DNA from: Siphlonurus alternatus
Lineage: Eukaryota; Arthropoda; Insecta; Ephemeroptera; Siphlonuridae
Length of the DNA stretch: 64,000 nt
Direction: 5' to 3'
NCBI GenBank assembly: GCA_949825025.1
Contig: OX463778.1
Coordinates: forward strand, 46,028,829 to 46,092,828
A program made the translations under genes and the position numbers. Below, in pieces: positions 46,491 through 59,300 of this stretch; positions within the stretch are counted from its first letter, which is position 1; every line of letters starts with the position of its first letter. Below the pieces are notes generated by a model. That model worked only from the letters and a program-made list of their open reading frames with translations. It ran no database searches and was not told the DNA's origin.

Positions 46491-46909
46491 AAGTGCCCGA
46501 AATTTTGAAAACCCGCGCATATCCTGGTGCCATTCAGAGATTTCAGAGACTTTACAGCGCTTTACAGAGACCTAGCTCCGTGTCTTTTAAACAAAAATTC
46601 TGAAATTTTTTTGAGAGGCAGATATTCCCAGCTGAAAATTATTACTTTATAGTTTCGTAAGTATTGTGTTAAACTTATATAATTCTTAAGTAAGTAATAA
46701 GTTTAAATTGGGACACTTAAATCTTTTGTTTCGGTTACGTAAACCTTTCGTTTCCTTTACGTAAGAATAAATCGCGTAAATCTATCGTAATCCTGACGTT
46801 AATATTACGTAAATATTTTGTTTCGGGAGATTCAGAAAATACACTGTTTTTATTGCATACATCGTGTTATTTATTCATATTTTGTAAAAAATACAAATAA
46901 AAAAGTAAA

Positions 46910-47155
46910 TTAAGCAGGGAATCTTCCAATTCTCGATCGACGAAGCTGCTCTTTGACGACATTGCTGTGTGTCACAAACTGCAGTATTACACGGGCCAAT
47001 CGCGTCTTTGCAGGCACCGCGGGACTCCTCGTGGCCTTCGCACTCTGTCTGCAGGGGCAGTAGAGATAGGGGTCCATATAAGGAGCATATATAGGTGTAA
47101 TCGGAGCAGGGTTTACGAACAAACGTACTGATATAATGTGAATCATACTTGACAT
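46910..47155 (-). CDS. Possible last exon of an unrecognised gene
   Basis: Open frame on the minus strand: ISVRLFVNPAPITPIYAPYM, then DPYLYCPCRQSAKATRSP and VAPKTRLARVILQF-like sequence, ending RRSRIGRFPA plus stop. It has richer GC and codon-like composition than the surroundings. It lies downstream, on the same strand, of the exon-like segment 47420-47324 that ends in a good donor, so the two could be joined. No homologue is recognised. Confidence 0.3.
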   Translation of the reverse strand: MSSMIHIISVRLFVNPAPITPIYAPYMDPYLYCPCRQSAKATRSPAVPAKTRLARVILQFVTHSNVVKEQLRRSRIGRFPA

Positions 47156-47323
47156 AGTTGTATTACTGTATGCATACTGTACAGTACGTATGTCTTTACA
47201 ATCATGAACACTTTACATATATAATGAACCTGTATCCTGTATCATATCACTGAAAGAATCATGCATGACATAGTTGTATTACTGTATGCATTTGTACACG
47301 AAAGGCTAGTCATAGCGTTCTCA

Positions 47324-47425
47324 CCTTCGTCTAAAACAGCTGGAAACATCGGGATTTCAACGACAATTTCCGAAGCTTCACGAATGCGGTTGCAGAGCGC
47401 CAAAACATTACAAATTTTGTTGCAT
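47324..47425 (-). CDS. Exon-like segment, partial paralogue of 51087-51262
   Basis: Minus strand reads CNKICNVLALCNRIREASEI then VVEIPMFPAVLDEG, followed by donor GGTGAGAAC. It is a diverged inverted copy of the exon at 51087-51262: differences are T/A, T/M and E/D codon changes and one silent change, without stops. Confidence 0.35.
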
Positions 47426-47670
47426 GTAATGCATGATCACTTCATCAGTATATCAGTATAATATATATACTACAGTATAATATATCGTCGTGTGCATGAT
47501 CACGAAACGCGAAAACACTTTATTGTTTAATTCAAGCTGTATATTATATAAAAAAAAAATACACATGCAGGCTACATATTGTATCAAATATATTCAAGGA
47601 ACCGCGTTTAAAATATATAAAATTATTAAAATTAATAAGTATCTATCATACAGATCATACGAGTCTCTAC

Positions 47671-47716
47671 CACAGAGTTGCACTTACTAAGTGACTTAGT
47701 AAGTGCAACTCTGTGG
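47671..47716. repeat. Perfect 46-bp hairpin
   Basis: CCACAGAGTTGCACTTACTA then AGTGAC.. returns as its exact reverse complement, ending AGTAAGTGCAACTCTGTGG. It abuts the left end of the ACGAAA-rich palindromic element. Confidence 0.85.
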
Positions 47717-47721
47717 TCTCT

Positions 47722-49643
47722 ACGTCAAAAGAACGAAAAATAAAAGAACGAAAACAATTTATACGAAAGGCGGCGCGCATTACACCGAAAACAAAAAGGA
47801 CGAAAGTAATTTTATACGAAAATATAATTAATTAACCGAAATGGAAAATGTGCGAATGCATTTATAACGAAACATAAAAAGCTGCAAAAGCACGAAAGCA
47901 TTTACAGCGAAAACATTTTAGCCGAGTTCAATAATCACGAAAAACATTTGGCCGATATTTATTTGAACGAATTGAAAAACAACGAAAGTAAATTAGAACA
48001 AAAACAAATTTGAAACGTAATAAAAAAAATCACGAATACAATTTGGTTGAAAGTTATTATTATTATTTTTTTCTTTTCTTTTACAAGGATACACCCCTAA
48101 GAGCTTACAGCTCGCGGCGGGGTACTGGGTAGGGATAAGGTATGGAACGGATAGTGGCCACGGCCTGCATGCTTACGCGTCCCAGCATTCGCTGAGGTGA
48201 GACTGAGGGAACCGTGGAAAACCTCAGTCAGGACGGACATCTCTACTTTTTCTCAATGGACCAAAGCAATGTCCAAAGCCTGAGGAACCACACACAAGTG
48301 CATCACTGCACTGGGTGGAAAGCGAGATGAATTTACCCCAGGGAGGGAGCAACGTATTTTTTACTTGAAATGGTCACCAATCCAAGTACTAACCACGCTC
48401 GACGTAGCCTGACTTCGGTGATCTAACGAGAACCGGTCAATGCACTGCGCCTCGCTCGAACAATTTGACCGAAAGTTATTTGAACGAAAACATTTAAAAC
48501 GAACGGAAAAATCACGAATACAATTTGAACGGACGCTATTTGACCAAAATAAAAAACACCGATGAAGAAACATATTAATAAAAATTATAACAATATTAAT
48601 TAAAAAGAAATTAAATTAAAACGAATGCAATAAAGAAGCAATATATACACACTGAGCCAGAAATGGTGTGCCGATATCCCATGCTAAAATTTGGGCAGGT
48701 TAAATTAACTTTGAGCTAGAAATTTGAAATTTGGCATACGTAAAGAAGGGTTCTAAGTTTTTTGACATGTTTGTGTTAAACGATTTTTAAAATTAATATT
48801 TCCTACCTTTTTAGGGGTGGATTCACGATTTCCATTTCTTCCTTATGGGATTTCCATGTTAAATTAAGTTGATAGAAAAATTTTAGCCGATTTGCATTGC
48901 ACCAAAATTAGTTTTTAAGGTTTCCAGAGCACGCTGTATTTAATTTTGATAGAATAATTTTTTCACGTAGTCAGAGTCATTAACTCATTAGGGGCTGTTT
49001 TCACCACTTTTTAAATTACGCCATTAAATTCAACGTGCTCTGAATTGGCTTTCCGTATGCCAAATTTCAAATTTCTAGCTCAAAGTTAATTTAACCTACC
49101 CAAATTTTATCATGGGATCGGCACACGGCCATTTATGGCTCAGTCTGTATATATTGCTTCTTTATTGCATTCGTTTTAATTTACATTTTTTTTTTGTTTA
49201 ATTAATATTGTTATAATTTTTATTAATATTTTTCTTCATCGGTGTTTTTTATTTCAGTCAAATAGCGTTCGTTCAAATTGTATTCATGATTTTTCCATTC
49301 GCTTTAAATATTTTCGTTCAAATAACTTTCGGTCAAATTGTTTTCGTTATTTTTTTATTCGTCTTAAATGTTTTCGTTCAAATAACTTTTCAGTCAAATT
49401 GTTTTCATGGTTTTTGTATTAAAATAATTTCGTTCTAATTTACTTTCATCCTTTTTTGTTTCGGTCAAATTACTTTCGTACAAATTGTTTTCGTGATTTT
49501 TGTTCACGTTATTATTTCGTTTCGTTTTAATTTAATTTCGTGGTAAATGATTTCGTTTATATTTGTTTTCGATGTAATTGTTTTCGGGATAAAGTCATTC
49601 GTTGAAAATGCTTTCGTGATTTTTGTTTTCGTGATATTGACGT
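47722..49643. mobile_element. Palindromic foldback-type element with ACGAAA-rich arms
   Basis: The left part (47730-48580) is dominated by degenerate ACGAAA/GAACGAAA units spaced 8-15 bases. The right part (49250-49640) has the complement TTTCGT/TTCGTTC. The inner arms (about 48460-48900 and 48905-49340) are close reverse complements, for example CACTGAGCCAGAAATGG-type and CCATTTATGGCTCAGT. The outer ends both begin ACGTCAA when read inward. A SINE-like insertion (48070-48460) interrupts only the left arm. Confidence 0.7.
48070..48460 (+). mobile_element. SINE-like insertion in one palindrome arm
   Basis: GC-rich: GTCCCAGCATTCGCTGAGGT, GACTGAGGGAACCGTGGAAA, ACCTCAGTCAGGACGG, then CACCAATCCAAGTACTAACC. 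It is related to 44640-44832. The opposite arm lacks it and runs uninterrupted through ..AACTTTCGGTCAAATTG.., so it inserted after the palindrome formed. Confidence 0.6.
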
Positions 49644-50910
49644 GATACCGATCATATATACGCATATTTATTATTTTAAAATAATTTATGTAACAATAGA
49701 GTACCGACCTCAATTTTTTTTATTGCAGAAATGGATAGAGGGTGCAAAGTTATGCTACCCTGCTTTTTTTCAGATTTTTTACAGGCCCTGGAAGTATTTT
49801 AAAAAATTATTGAATATATATATATCCTTTTTGTAACGTCACGAGGCGTCTGCCCTTAAGAATATCAGGGTAGCATCCGTAGCATAAATTTGCACCCTCT
49901 ATCCATTTCTGCAATAAAAAAAATTGAGGTCGGTACTCCATTTTTATGCCATTGTTTTCATAACTTTAACTTTTAATATTATTGAATTGTGCATTAATAT
50001 ATATACGGTATAATATATTACACAACATGAATTACTCTTATTAATATCTTTAATATATAATATTGGATAGATATATATTAACATATTAAGGTGCGTAAAA
50101 AGAACATAAAAAAATACTACGAGAAATTATAAGACAAAATTTGTTCCTCCAATTTTATTATTAATAAAATTCAATAATTTAATACACATCTTTTAATTAT
50201 TTACATTGATTACAATTAATGTCATATATTATATAATATTATGACATTATTTGTAATCAATGTAAATAATTAAAATATGTGTATTAAATTATTGAATTTT
50301 AATAATAATAAAATTGGAGGAACAAATGTTGTCTTATAAGTTCTCGCAGTATTTTTTATGTACTTTTTACGCACCTTAATATGCATGTTAATATATATCT
50401 ATCCAATATATATTATATAGATATATTAATAAGAGTAATTAATTCATGTTGTGTGATATATTATACCGTATATATATTAATGCACAATTCAATAATATTA
50501 AAAGTTAAAGTTATGAAAACAATGGCATAAAAATGGAGTACCAACCTCAATTTTTTTTATTGCAGAAATGGATAGAGGGTGCAAATTTAATAAATTTATG
50601 CTACGGATGCTACCCTGATATTCTTCAGATTTTTTACAGACCTGGAAGCATTTTTAAAAAATTATTGAAAGGCCTTTTTGTGACGTCACGCGGCGGCAAG
50701 TCCTATCCTTTTCTTAAGGGCAGACGCCTCGTGATGTCACAAAAAGCTAGGATATTCAATAATTTTTTAAAAATACTTAAAGGGCCTGTAAAAAATCTGA
50801 AAAATAGCAGGTAGCATAACTTTGCACCCTCTATCCATTTCTGCAATAAAAAAAATCGAGGTCGGTACTCAATTGTTGCAAAAATTATTTTAAAATAATA
50901 AATATACGTA
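49640..50910. repeat. Long palindrome of about 1.25 kb containing two MITE copies
   Basis: Centre near 50234. The left arm (49640-50225) and right arm (50240-50910) are near-identical reverse complements, including the TGACGTCA MITE copies at 49698-49940 and 50533-50872. The left MITE has lost its middle. Marker pairs are CCATTGTTTTCATAACTTTA / TAAAGTTATGAAAACAATGG and GGTGCGTAAAAAGA / TTTTTACGCACC. Confidence 0.85.
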
Positions 50911-51086
50911 CGATCTGTATGCATTGATGGATACATAATTTTAATAATTTTATCTATTTTTAAACGCGGTTACTTGAATATATTTGATACAAAATATGTA
51001 GCCTGCATGTGTATTTCTTTTATATAATATACATGCAGGTTTATTTAAATAATAAAGTGTTTTCGCGTTTCGTGATCATGCACACG

Positions 51087-51262
51087 ATGGCGACGATGCA
51101 ATGTATTAGGCTGAAAATACGAGCTTTTTGTTTTACGCCTAAACAGAAGTCGCAACTACAATGCAACAAAATTTGTAATGTTTTGGCGCTCTGCAACCGC
51201 ATTCGTGAAACTTCGGAAATTGTCGTTGAAATCCCGACGTTTCCAGCGGTTTTAGAGGAAGG
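51087..51262 (+). CDS. Possible first exon of an unrecognised gene
   Basis: ATG at 51087 opens MATMQCIRLKIRAFCFTPKQ, KSQLQCNKICNVLALCNRIR and ETSEIVVEIPTFPAVLEEG, then donor GAAG|GTGAGAAC. An inverted partial copy at 47324-47425 keeps the frame, which suggests the protein was under constraint when duplicated. No domain is recognised. Confidence 0.35.
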
Positions 51263-51389
51263 TGAGAACGCTATCACTAGCCTTTCGTATATGTACTGTA
51301 CAGTATGTATGTCTTTAGTCTTTACAATCATGCACACTCTACATAATATATATAATGAACATGTACCTGTATCATATCACTGAAAGCCT

Positions 51390-53350
51390 TCCATTAAATT
51401 CAAATTTTTTTAATTAATGTTATTACACTCATGAGTTCATAAATTTCAAATTTAAGTGCTTGCAAATGCTTATTCAGGCAAGATTATACAGGGTCAATGA
51501 AACATCCCACATAAAACATTTTTCGCTCTAATGCATTTCTTTTTGTAAAAATATGCATTTCTAACACATTAAAAAGCAGTCTAAATATTTTCAGGCACAT
51601 TTCTGAACATTTCTATCATAAATTTTGTGACTTTTCACACTTTCCAAGGGTTTTCTGTTCCTTTGTTTACCGTTCTATGATATTTCCGTTCAATTATTAT
51701 AAAATAAATAAAATAAATTCTTTTTCGTAGAATATATTTGGAATGTGTAAAAGATATTCCTAATGTGTTCTGTTTTATTTAAAGAAGAAAATTCAAGCAG
51801 AAAATATTTAGAATTAGGGGAAAAAAATTATGAAGGATACAAAAGTAGGGCCATAAAATATGAAAAATAAAATAGAATATCTTTAGAACTAACGTTGTAA
51901 GTGCATATCATAGACTTAAAGGAATAGACCCGAAGCGAGGATTATAGAGTGGGCCCAACATCACCCGAGTCAGTCAGGCAGGTAATGCGATTTGTGACGT
52001 CAGTTCGGAGGAGGACGCCAGGTAAAGAAAGGTTTGTCAATAGTAAAGGATGTAAATGGACATGAATATTGGAATATTTTTTTTAATAAAATTATCTGTT
52101 TTACAAAAATAAATTATTTACTTCATTATTAATTTATTTCACTTATCCTACAATTATTATTTAACATGGTTAAAATAAATTATAGTAAAATATTATGCAG
52201 CTAGTGCACATCATATTTAAACTTTAAACTATTTACATTTTTATTATTATTTTCTTATAGCATAATATATAAAATTTTAAATAGAACTATAGAACATTAT
52301 AATTATTACAATGTGAAATGCTGTGAGCACAGTGAACAGAATTTTTATGGCATGAATTCCACTCGTCGCATACTATGTATGTAACGTAACCATTCCTTCA
52401 ACAATGTTTCATTTTGAAGCGGAAATCTGTAAAGAGAGAAAAAGAAGCCGTGAGATTCTCATAATGCGCTTTTTTTTATCCTTAATTTTAATATCATTAT
52501 TAACAGCCTATGTTTAATTTGATTATTTTGTATCCTCGCAAGCAAGCATTTTTCTTTAACCCAAAGTTACCCAATAATAATAATTTTATTATTAATATAA
52601 TAATAATTTAACGATAATTATTTTAACTATCATTAGTAGGATAGTTGGCAATAAATAGAATTCATAGAGGTAGAAAATAATATTGGTATGAATATAAAAT
52701 ATATTGATTTATTATCATAATTATATGTAATAACTGTTGATTTTCCACGTTTTTTAATGTATATATTTTTTTTACTGCAATTTGAATTTATTCTGCATTT
52801 ATTCTGTTATCTCTAGCACACCCATTTTTTATTTTCTAATTAATGTAAAATATCTAGTTATGTCCTCTTATGTAATGTTTCATGTTTACAGTATATAATT
52901 TGATATTTTACTTAGTAAAATGAATTTTAGTACAAAATATATAAAGCCTGTATTACACGATACAATTTTGCATACAATTTTTCCTTGCAAGAAAATTTCA
53001 TCTCCACACAAACAAATGGAGTTCAAGTTTTCTTGCAAGGAAAAATTGACCGGACTGAAGTTATCCACATCCACATCCTCATCCACACTGCAGTACCAAC
53101 ATGTAAAACAAAAAATCCCTATATAAACATTAAGGAGATGAACAATAAGCTTTCTTGTGTTAAATAAGAAGATATTAGAAGGACATCGCTCTAATAACTT
53201 AGTACAATGATAAATCTTCGCAAAAAACACTTTGCAAAATTTCTAATGGAACACCATGCAAAGTTAATATTTTAATTATCCCGCCATTCCTGATTAAATT
53301 TTTCTTCGATTTTCTTTTAAATTAATATGAAATGGTCCCAGGCCTATTTT
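51390..53350. other. AT-rich region without recognised genes
   Basis: The only structured item is a hairpin at 52978-53048: AATTTTTCCTTGCAAGAAAA and its reverse complement around a 30-base loop. A short GC-richer piece at 51920-52030 has no clear frame. Confidence 0.5.
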
Positions 53351-53351
53351 G

Positions 53352-56300
53352 AACGACATACAATAATTTCAAATGGGGCATCCAGTAATTACACTGGAAA
53401 ATATATAATTTGCAACAATTTTTATAAAGATCAAAGGTTTGAATTTTTTTCCCGCCAATTCCAAATAGGAATTTCGTTCAAAATTAAAATATAGGGTTTA
53501 ATTAGTATTTAACACAACATATATAAAATTTAGATAGATCAACCAGTAATTACACCGTAAAAAAAATAATGTACATAATTTCCTATTAAAACCATAAGTT
53601 TAAATTTTTTTCCCGCCAATTCCAAATAGGAATTTCGTTCAAAATTAAAATATAAGTTTGAATTAGTATTTAACACAACATATATAAAATTTAGATAGAT
53701 CAACCAGTAATTACACCGTAAAAAAAATAATGTACATAATTTCCTATTAAAACCATAAGTTTAAAATTATTTTCCCGCCAATTTCAAATAGGAATTTCGT
53801 TCAAAATTAAAATATAGGGTTTTATTAGTATTTTACACAACATATATAAAATTTAGATAGATCAACCAGTAATTACACCGTTAAAAAAATAATGTTCATA
53901 ATTTTCTATTAAAACCATAATTTTAAATTTTTTTCCCGCCAATTCCAAATAGGAATTTCGTTCAAAATTAAAATATAGGGTTTAATTAGGATTTAACACA
54001 ACATATATAAAATTTAGATAGATCAACCAGTAATTACACCGTAAAAAAAATAATGTGCATAATTTCCTATTAAAACCATTAGTTTAAATTTTTTTCCCGC
54101 CAATTCCAAATAGGAATTTCGTTCAAAATTAAAATATAGGGTTTAATTTGGATTTAACACAACATATATAAAATTTAGATAGATCAACCAGTAATTACAC
54201 CGTAAAAAAATATTGTGCATAATTTCCTATTAAAACCATAAGTTTAAAAATTTTTTCCCGCCAATTCCAAATAGGAATTTCGTTCAGAATTAAAATATAG
54301 GGTTTTATTAGTATTTTACACAACATATATAAAATTTAGATAGATCAACCAGTAATTACACCGTTAAAAAAATAATGTACATAATTTTCTATTAAAACCA
54401 TAAGTTTAAATTTTTTTCCCGCCAATTCCAAATAGGAATTTCGTTCAAAATTAAAATATAGGGTTTGATTAGAATTTAACACAACATATATAAAATTTAG
54501 ATAGATCAACCAGTAATTACACCGTAAAAAAAATAATGTGCATAATTTCCTATTAAAACCATTAGTTTAATTTTTTTTCCCGCCAATTCCAAATAGGAAT
54601 TTCGTTCAAAATTAAAATATAGGGTTTAATTTGGATTTAACACAACATATATAAAATTTAGATAGATCAACCAGTAATTACACCGCAAAAAAAATATTGT
54701 GCATAATTTCCTATTAAAACCATAAGTTTAAAATTTTTTTCCTGCCAATTCCAAATAGGAGTTTCGTTCAAAATTAAAATATAGGGTTTAAATTAGATTT
54801 AACACAGCATATATAAAATTTAGATAGATCAACCAGTAATTACACCGTAAAAAAAAATAATGTGCCTCATTTCCAATTAACACCAAAAGTTTAAATTTTT
54901 TTCCCGCCAATTCCAAATAGGAATTTCGTTCAAAATTAAAATATAGGGTTTAATTAGGATTTAACACAACATATATAAAATTTAGATAGATCAACCAGTA
55001 ATTACATCTAAAAAAAAATAATGTGCATAATTTCCTATTAAAACCATAAGTTTAAAATTTTTTTCCCGCCAATTCCAAATAGGAATTTCGTTCAAAATTA
55101 AAATATAGGGTTTAATTTGGATTTAACACAACATATATAAAATTTAGATAGATCAACCAGTAATTACACCGTAAAAAAATATTGTGCATAATTTCCTATG
55201 TAAACCATAAGTTTAAAATTTTTTTCCCGCCAATTCCAAATAGGAATTTCGTTCAAAATTAAAATATAGGGTTTAATTAGGATTTAACACAACATATATA
55301 AAATTTAGATAGATCAACCAGTAATTACACCTAAAAAAAAATAATGTGCATAATTTCCTATTAAAACCATAAGTTTAAAAAAATTTTCCCGCCAATTCCA
55401 AATAGGAATTTCGTTCAAAATTAAAATATAGGGTTTAATTTGGATTTAACACAACATATATAAAATTTAGATAGATCAACAAGTAATTACATCGTAAAAA
55501 AATATTGTGCATAATTTCCTATGTAAACCATAAGTTTAAAATTTTTTTCCCGCCAATTCCAAATAGGAATTTCGTTCAAAATTAAAATGTAGGTTTAAAT
55601 TAGTATTTTACACAACGTATATAAAATTTAGATAGATCAACCAGTAATTACACCGTAAAAAAAAATAATGTGCCTCATTTCCAATTAACACCAAAAGTTT
55701 AAATTTTTTTCCCGCCAATTCCAAATAGGAATTTCGTTCAAAATTAAAATATAGGGTTTAATTAGGATTTAACACAACATATATAAAATATAGATAGATC
55801 AACCAGTAATTACACCGTAAAAAAGTAATGTACATAATTTCCTATTAAAACCATATATTAGTTTAAATTTTTTTCCCGCCAATTCCAAATAGGAATTTCG
55901 TTCAAAATTAAAACATAGGGTTTAATTAGGATTTGACACAACATATATAAAATTTAGATAGATCAACCAGTAATTACACCGTAAAAAAAATAATGTGCAT
56001 AATTTCCTATTAAAACCATAAGTTTAAATTTTTTTCCCGCCAATTCCAAATAGGTATTTCGTTCAAAATTAAAATATAGGGTTTAATTTAGATTTAACAC
56101 AACATATATAAAATTTAGATAGATCAACCAGTAATTACACCGTAAAAAAAATATTGTGCATAATTTCCTATTAAAACCATTAGTTTAAATTTTTTTCCCG
56201 CCAATTCCAAATAGGAATTTCGTTCAAAATTAAAATATAGGGTTTAATTTGGATTTAACACAACATATATAAAATTTAGATAGATCAACCAGTAATTACA

Positions 56301-59300
56301 CCGTAAAAAAATATTGTGCATAATTTCCTATTAAAACCATAAGTTTAAAAATTTTTTCCCGCCAATTCCAAATAGGAATTTCGTTCAAAATTAAAATATA
56401 GGGTTTTATTAGTATTTTACACAATATATATAAAATGTAGATAGATCAACCAGTAATTACACCGTTAAAAAAATAATGTACATAATTTCCTATTAAAACC
56501 ATAAGTTTAAATTTTTTTCCCGCCAATTCCAAATAGGAATTTCGTTCAAAATTAAAATATAAGTTTGAATTAGTATTTAACACAACATATATAAAATTTA
56601 GATAGATCAACCAGTAATTACACCGTAAAAAAAATAATGTACATAATTTCCTATTAAAACCATAAGTTTAAAATTATTTTCCCGCCAATTTCAAATAGGA
56701 ATTTCGTTCAAAATTAAAATATAGGGTTTTATTAGTATTTTACACAACATATATAAAATTTAGATAGATCAACCAGTAATTACACCGTTAAAAAAATAAT
56801 GTTCATAATTTTCTATTAAAACCATAATTTTAAATTTTTTTCCCGCCAATTCCAAATAGGAATTTCGTTCAAAATTAAAATATAGGGTTTAATTAGGATT
56901 TAACACAACATATATAAAATTTAGATAGATCAACCAGTAATTACACCGTAAAAAAAATAATGTGCATAATTTCCTATTAAAACCATTAGTTTAAATTTTT
57001 TTCCCGCCAATTCCAAATAGGAATTTCGTTCAAAATTAAAATATAGGGTTTAATTTGGATTTAACACAACATATATAAAATTTAGATAGATCAACCAGTA
57101 ATTACACCGTAAAAAAATATTGTGCATAATTTCCTATTAAAACCATAAGTTTAAAAATTTTTTCCCGCCAATTCCAAATAGGAATTTCGTTCAGAATTAA
57201 AATATAGGGTTTTATTAGTATTTTACACAACATATATAAAATTTAGATAGATCAACCAGTAATTACACCGTTAAAAAAATAATGTACATAATTTTCTATT
57301 AAAACCATAAGTTTAAATTTTTTTCCCGCCAATTCCAAATAGGAATTTCGTTCAAAATTAAAATATAGGGTTTGATTAGAATTTAACACAACATATATAA
57401 AATTTAGATAGATCAACCAGTAATTACACCGTAAAAAAAATAATGTGCATAATTTCCTATTAAAACCATTAGTTTAATTTTTTTTCCCGCCAATTCCAAA
57501 TAGGAATTTCGTTCAAAATTAAAATATAGGGTTTAATTTGGATTTAACACAACATATATAAAATTTAGATAGATCAACCAGTAATTACACCGCAAAAAAA
57601 ATATTGTGCATAATTTCCTATTAAAACCATAAGTTTAAAATTTTTTTCCTGCCAATTCCAAATAGGAGTTTCGTTCAAAATTAAAATATAGGGTTTAAAT
57701 TAGATTTAACACAGCATATATAAAATTTAGATAGATCAACCAGTAATTACACCGTAAAAAAAAATAATGTGCCTCATTTCCAATTAACACCAAAAGTTTA
57801 AATTTTTTTCCCGCCAATTCCAAATAGGAATTTCGTTCAAAATTAAAATATAGGGTTTAATTAGGATTTAACACAACATATATAAAATTTAGATAGATCA
57901 ACCAGTAATTACATCTAAAAAAAAATAATGTGCATAATTTCCTATTAAAACCATAAGTTTAAAATTTTTTTCCCGCCAATTCCAAATAGGAATTTCGTTC
58001 AAAATTAAAATATAGGGTTTAATTTGGATTTAACACAACATATATAAAATTTAGATAGATCAACCAGTAATTACACCGTAAAAAAATATTGTGCATAATT
58101 TCCTATGTAAACCATAAGTTTAAAATTTTTTTCCCGCCAATTCCAAATAGGAATTTCGTTCAAAATTAAAATATAGGGTTTAATTAGGATTTAACACAAC
58201 ATATATAAAATTTAGATAGATCAACCAGTAATTACACCTAAAAAAAAATAATGTGCATAATTTCCTATTAAAACCATAAGTTTAAAAAAATTTTCCCGCC
58301 AATTCCAAATAGGAATTTCGTTCAAAATTAAAATATAGGGTTTAATTTGGATTTAACACAACATATATAAAATTTAGATAGATCAACAAGTAATTACACC
58401 GTAAAAAAATATTGTGCATAATTTCCTATGTAAACCATAAGTTTAAAATTTTTTTCCCGCCAATTCCAAATAGGAATTTCGTTCAAAATTAAAATGTAGG
58501 TTTAAATTAGTATTTTACACAACGTATATAAAATTTAGATAGATCAACCAGTAATTACACCGTAAAAAAAAATAATGTGCCTCATTTCCAATTAACACCA
58601 AAAGTTTAAATTTTTTTCCCGCCAATTCCAAATAGGAATTTCGTTCAAAATTAAAATATAGGGTTTAATTAGGATTTAACACAACATATATAAAATATAG
58701 ATAGATCAACCAGTAATTACACCGTAAAAAAGTAATGTACATAATTTCCTATTAAAACCATATATTAGTTTAAATTTTTTTCCCGCCAATTCCAAATAGG
58801 AATTTCGTTCAAAATTAAAACATAGGGTTTAATTAGGATTTGACACAACATATATAAAATTTAGATAGATCAACCAGTAATTACACCGTAAAAAAAATAA
58901 TGTGCATAATTTCCTCTATTAAAACCATAAGTTTAAATTTTTTTCCCGCCAATTCCAAATAGGTATTTCGTTCAAAATTAAAATATAGGGTTTAATTTAG
59001 ATTTAACACAACATATATAAAATTTAGATAGATCAACCAGTAATTACACCGTAAAAAAAATATTGTGCATAATTTCCTATTAAAACCATTAGTTTAAATT
59101 TTTTTCCCGCCAATTCCAAATAGGAATTTCGTTCAAAATTAAAATATAGGGTTTAATTTGGATTTAACACAACATATATAAAATTTAGATAGATCAACCA
59201 GTAATTACACCGTAAAAAAATATTGTGCATAATTTCCTATTAAAACCATAAGTTTAAAAATTTTTTCCCGCCAATTCCAAATAGGAATTTCGTTCAAAAT

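Noticed and set aside
51009..51086. Extension of the exon at 51087 to an upstream ATG
   Set aside because: The upstream residues come from AT-rich sequence with no similarity to the inverted copy; ATGGCG at 51087 is the better start.
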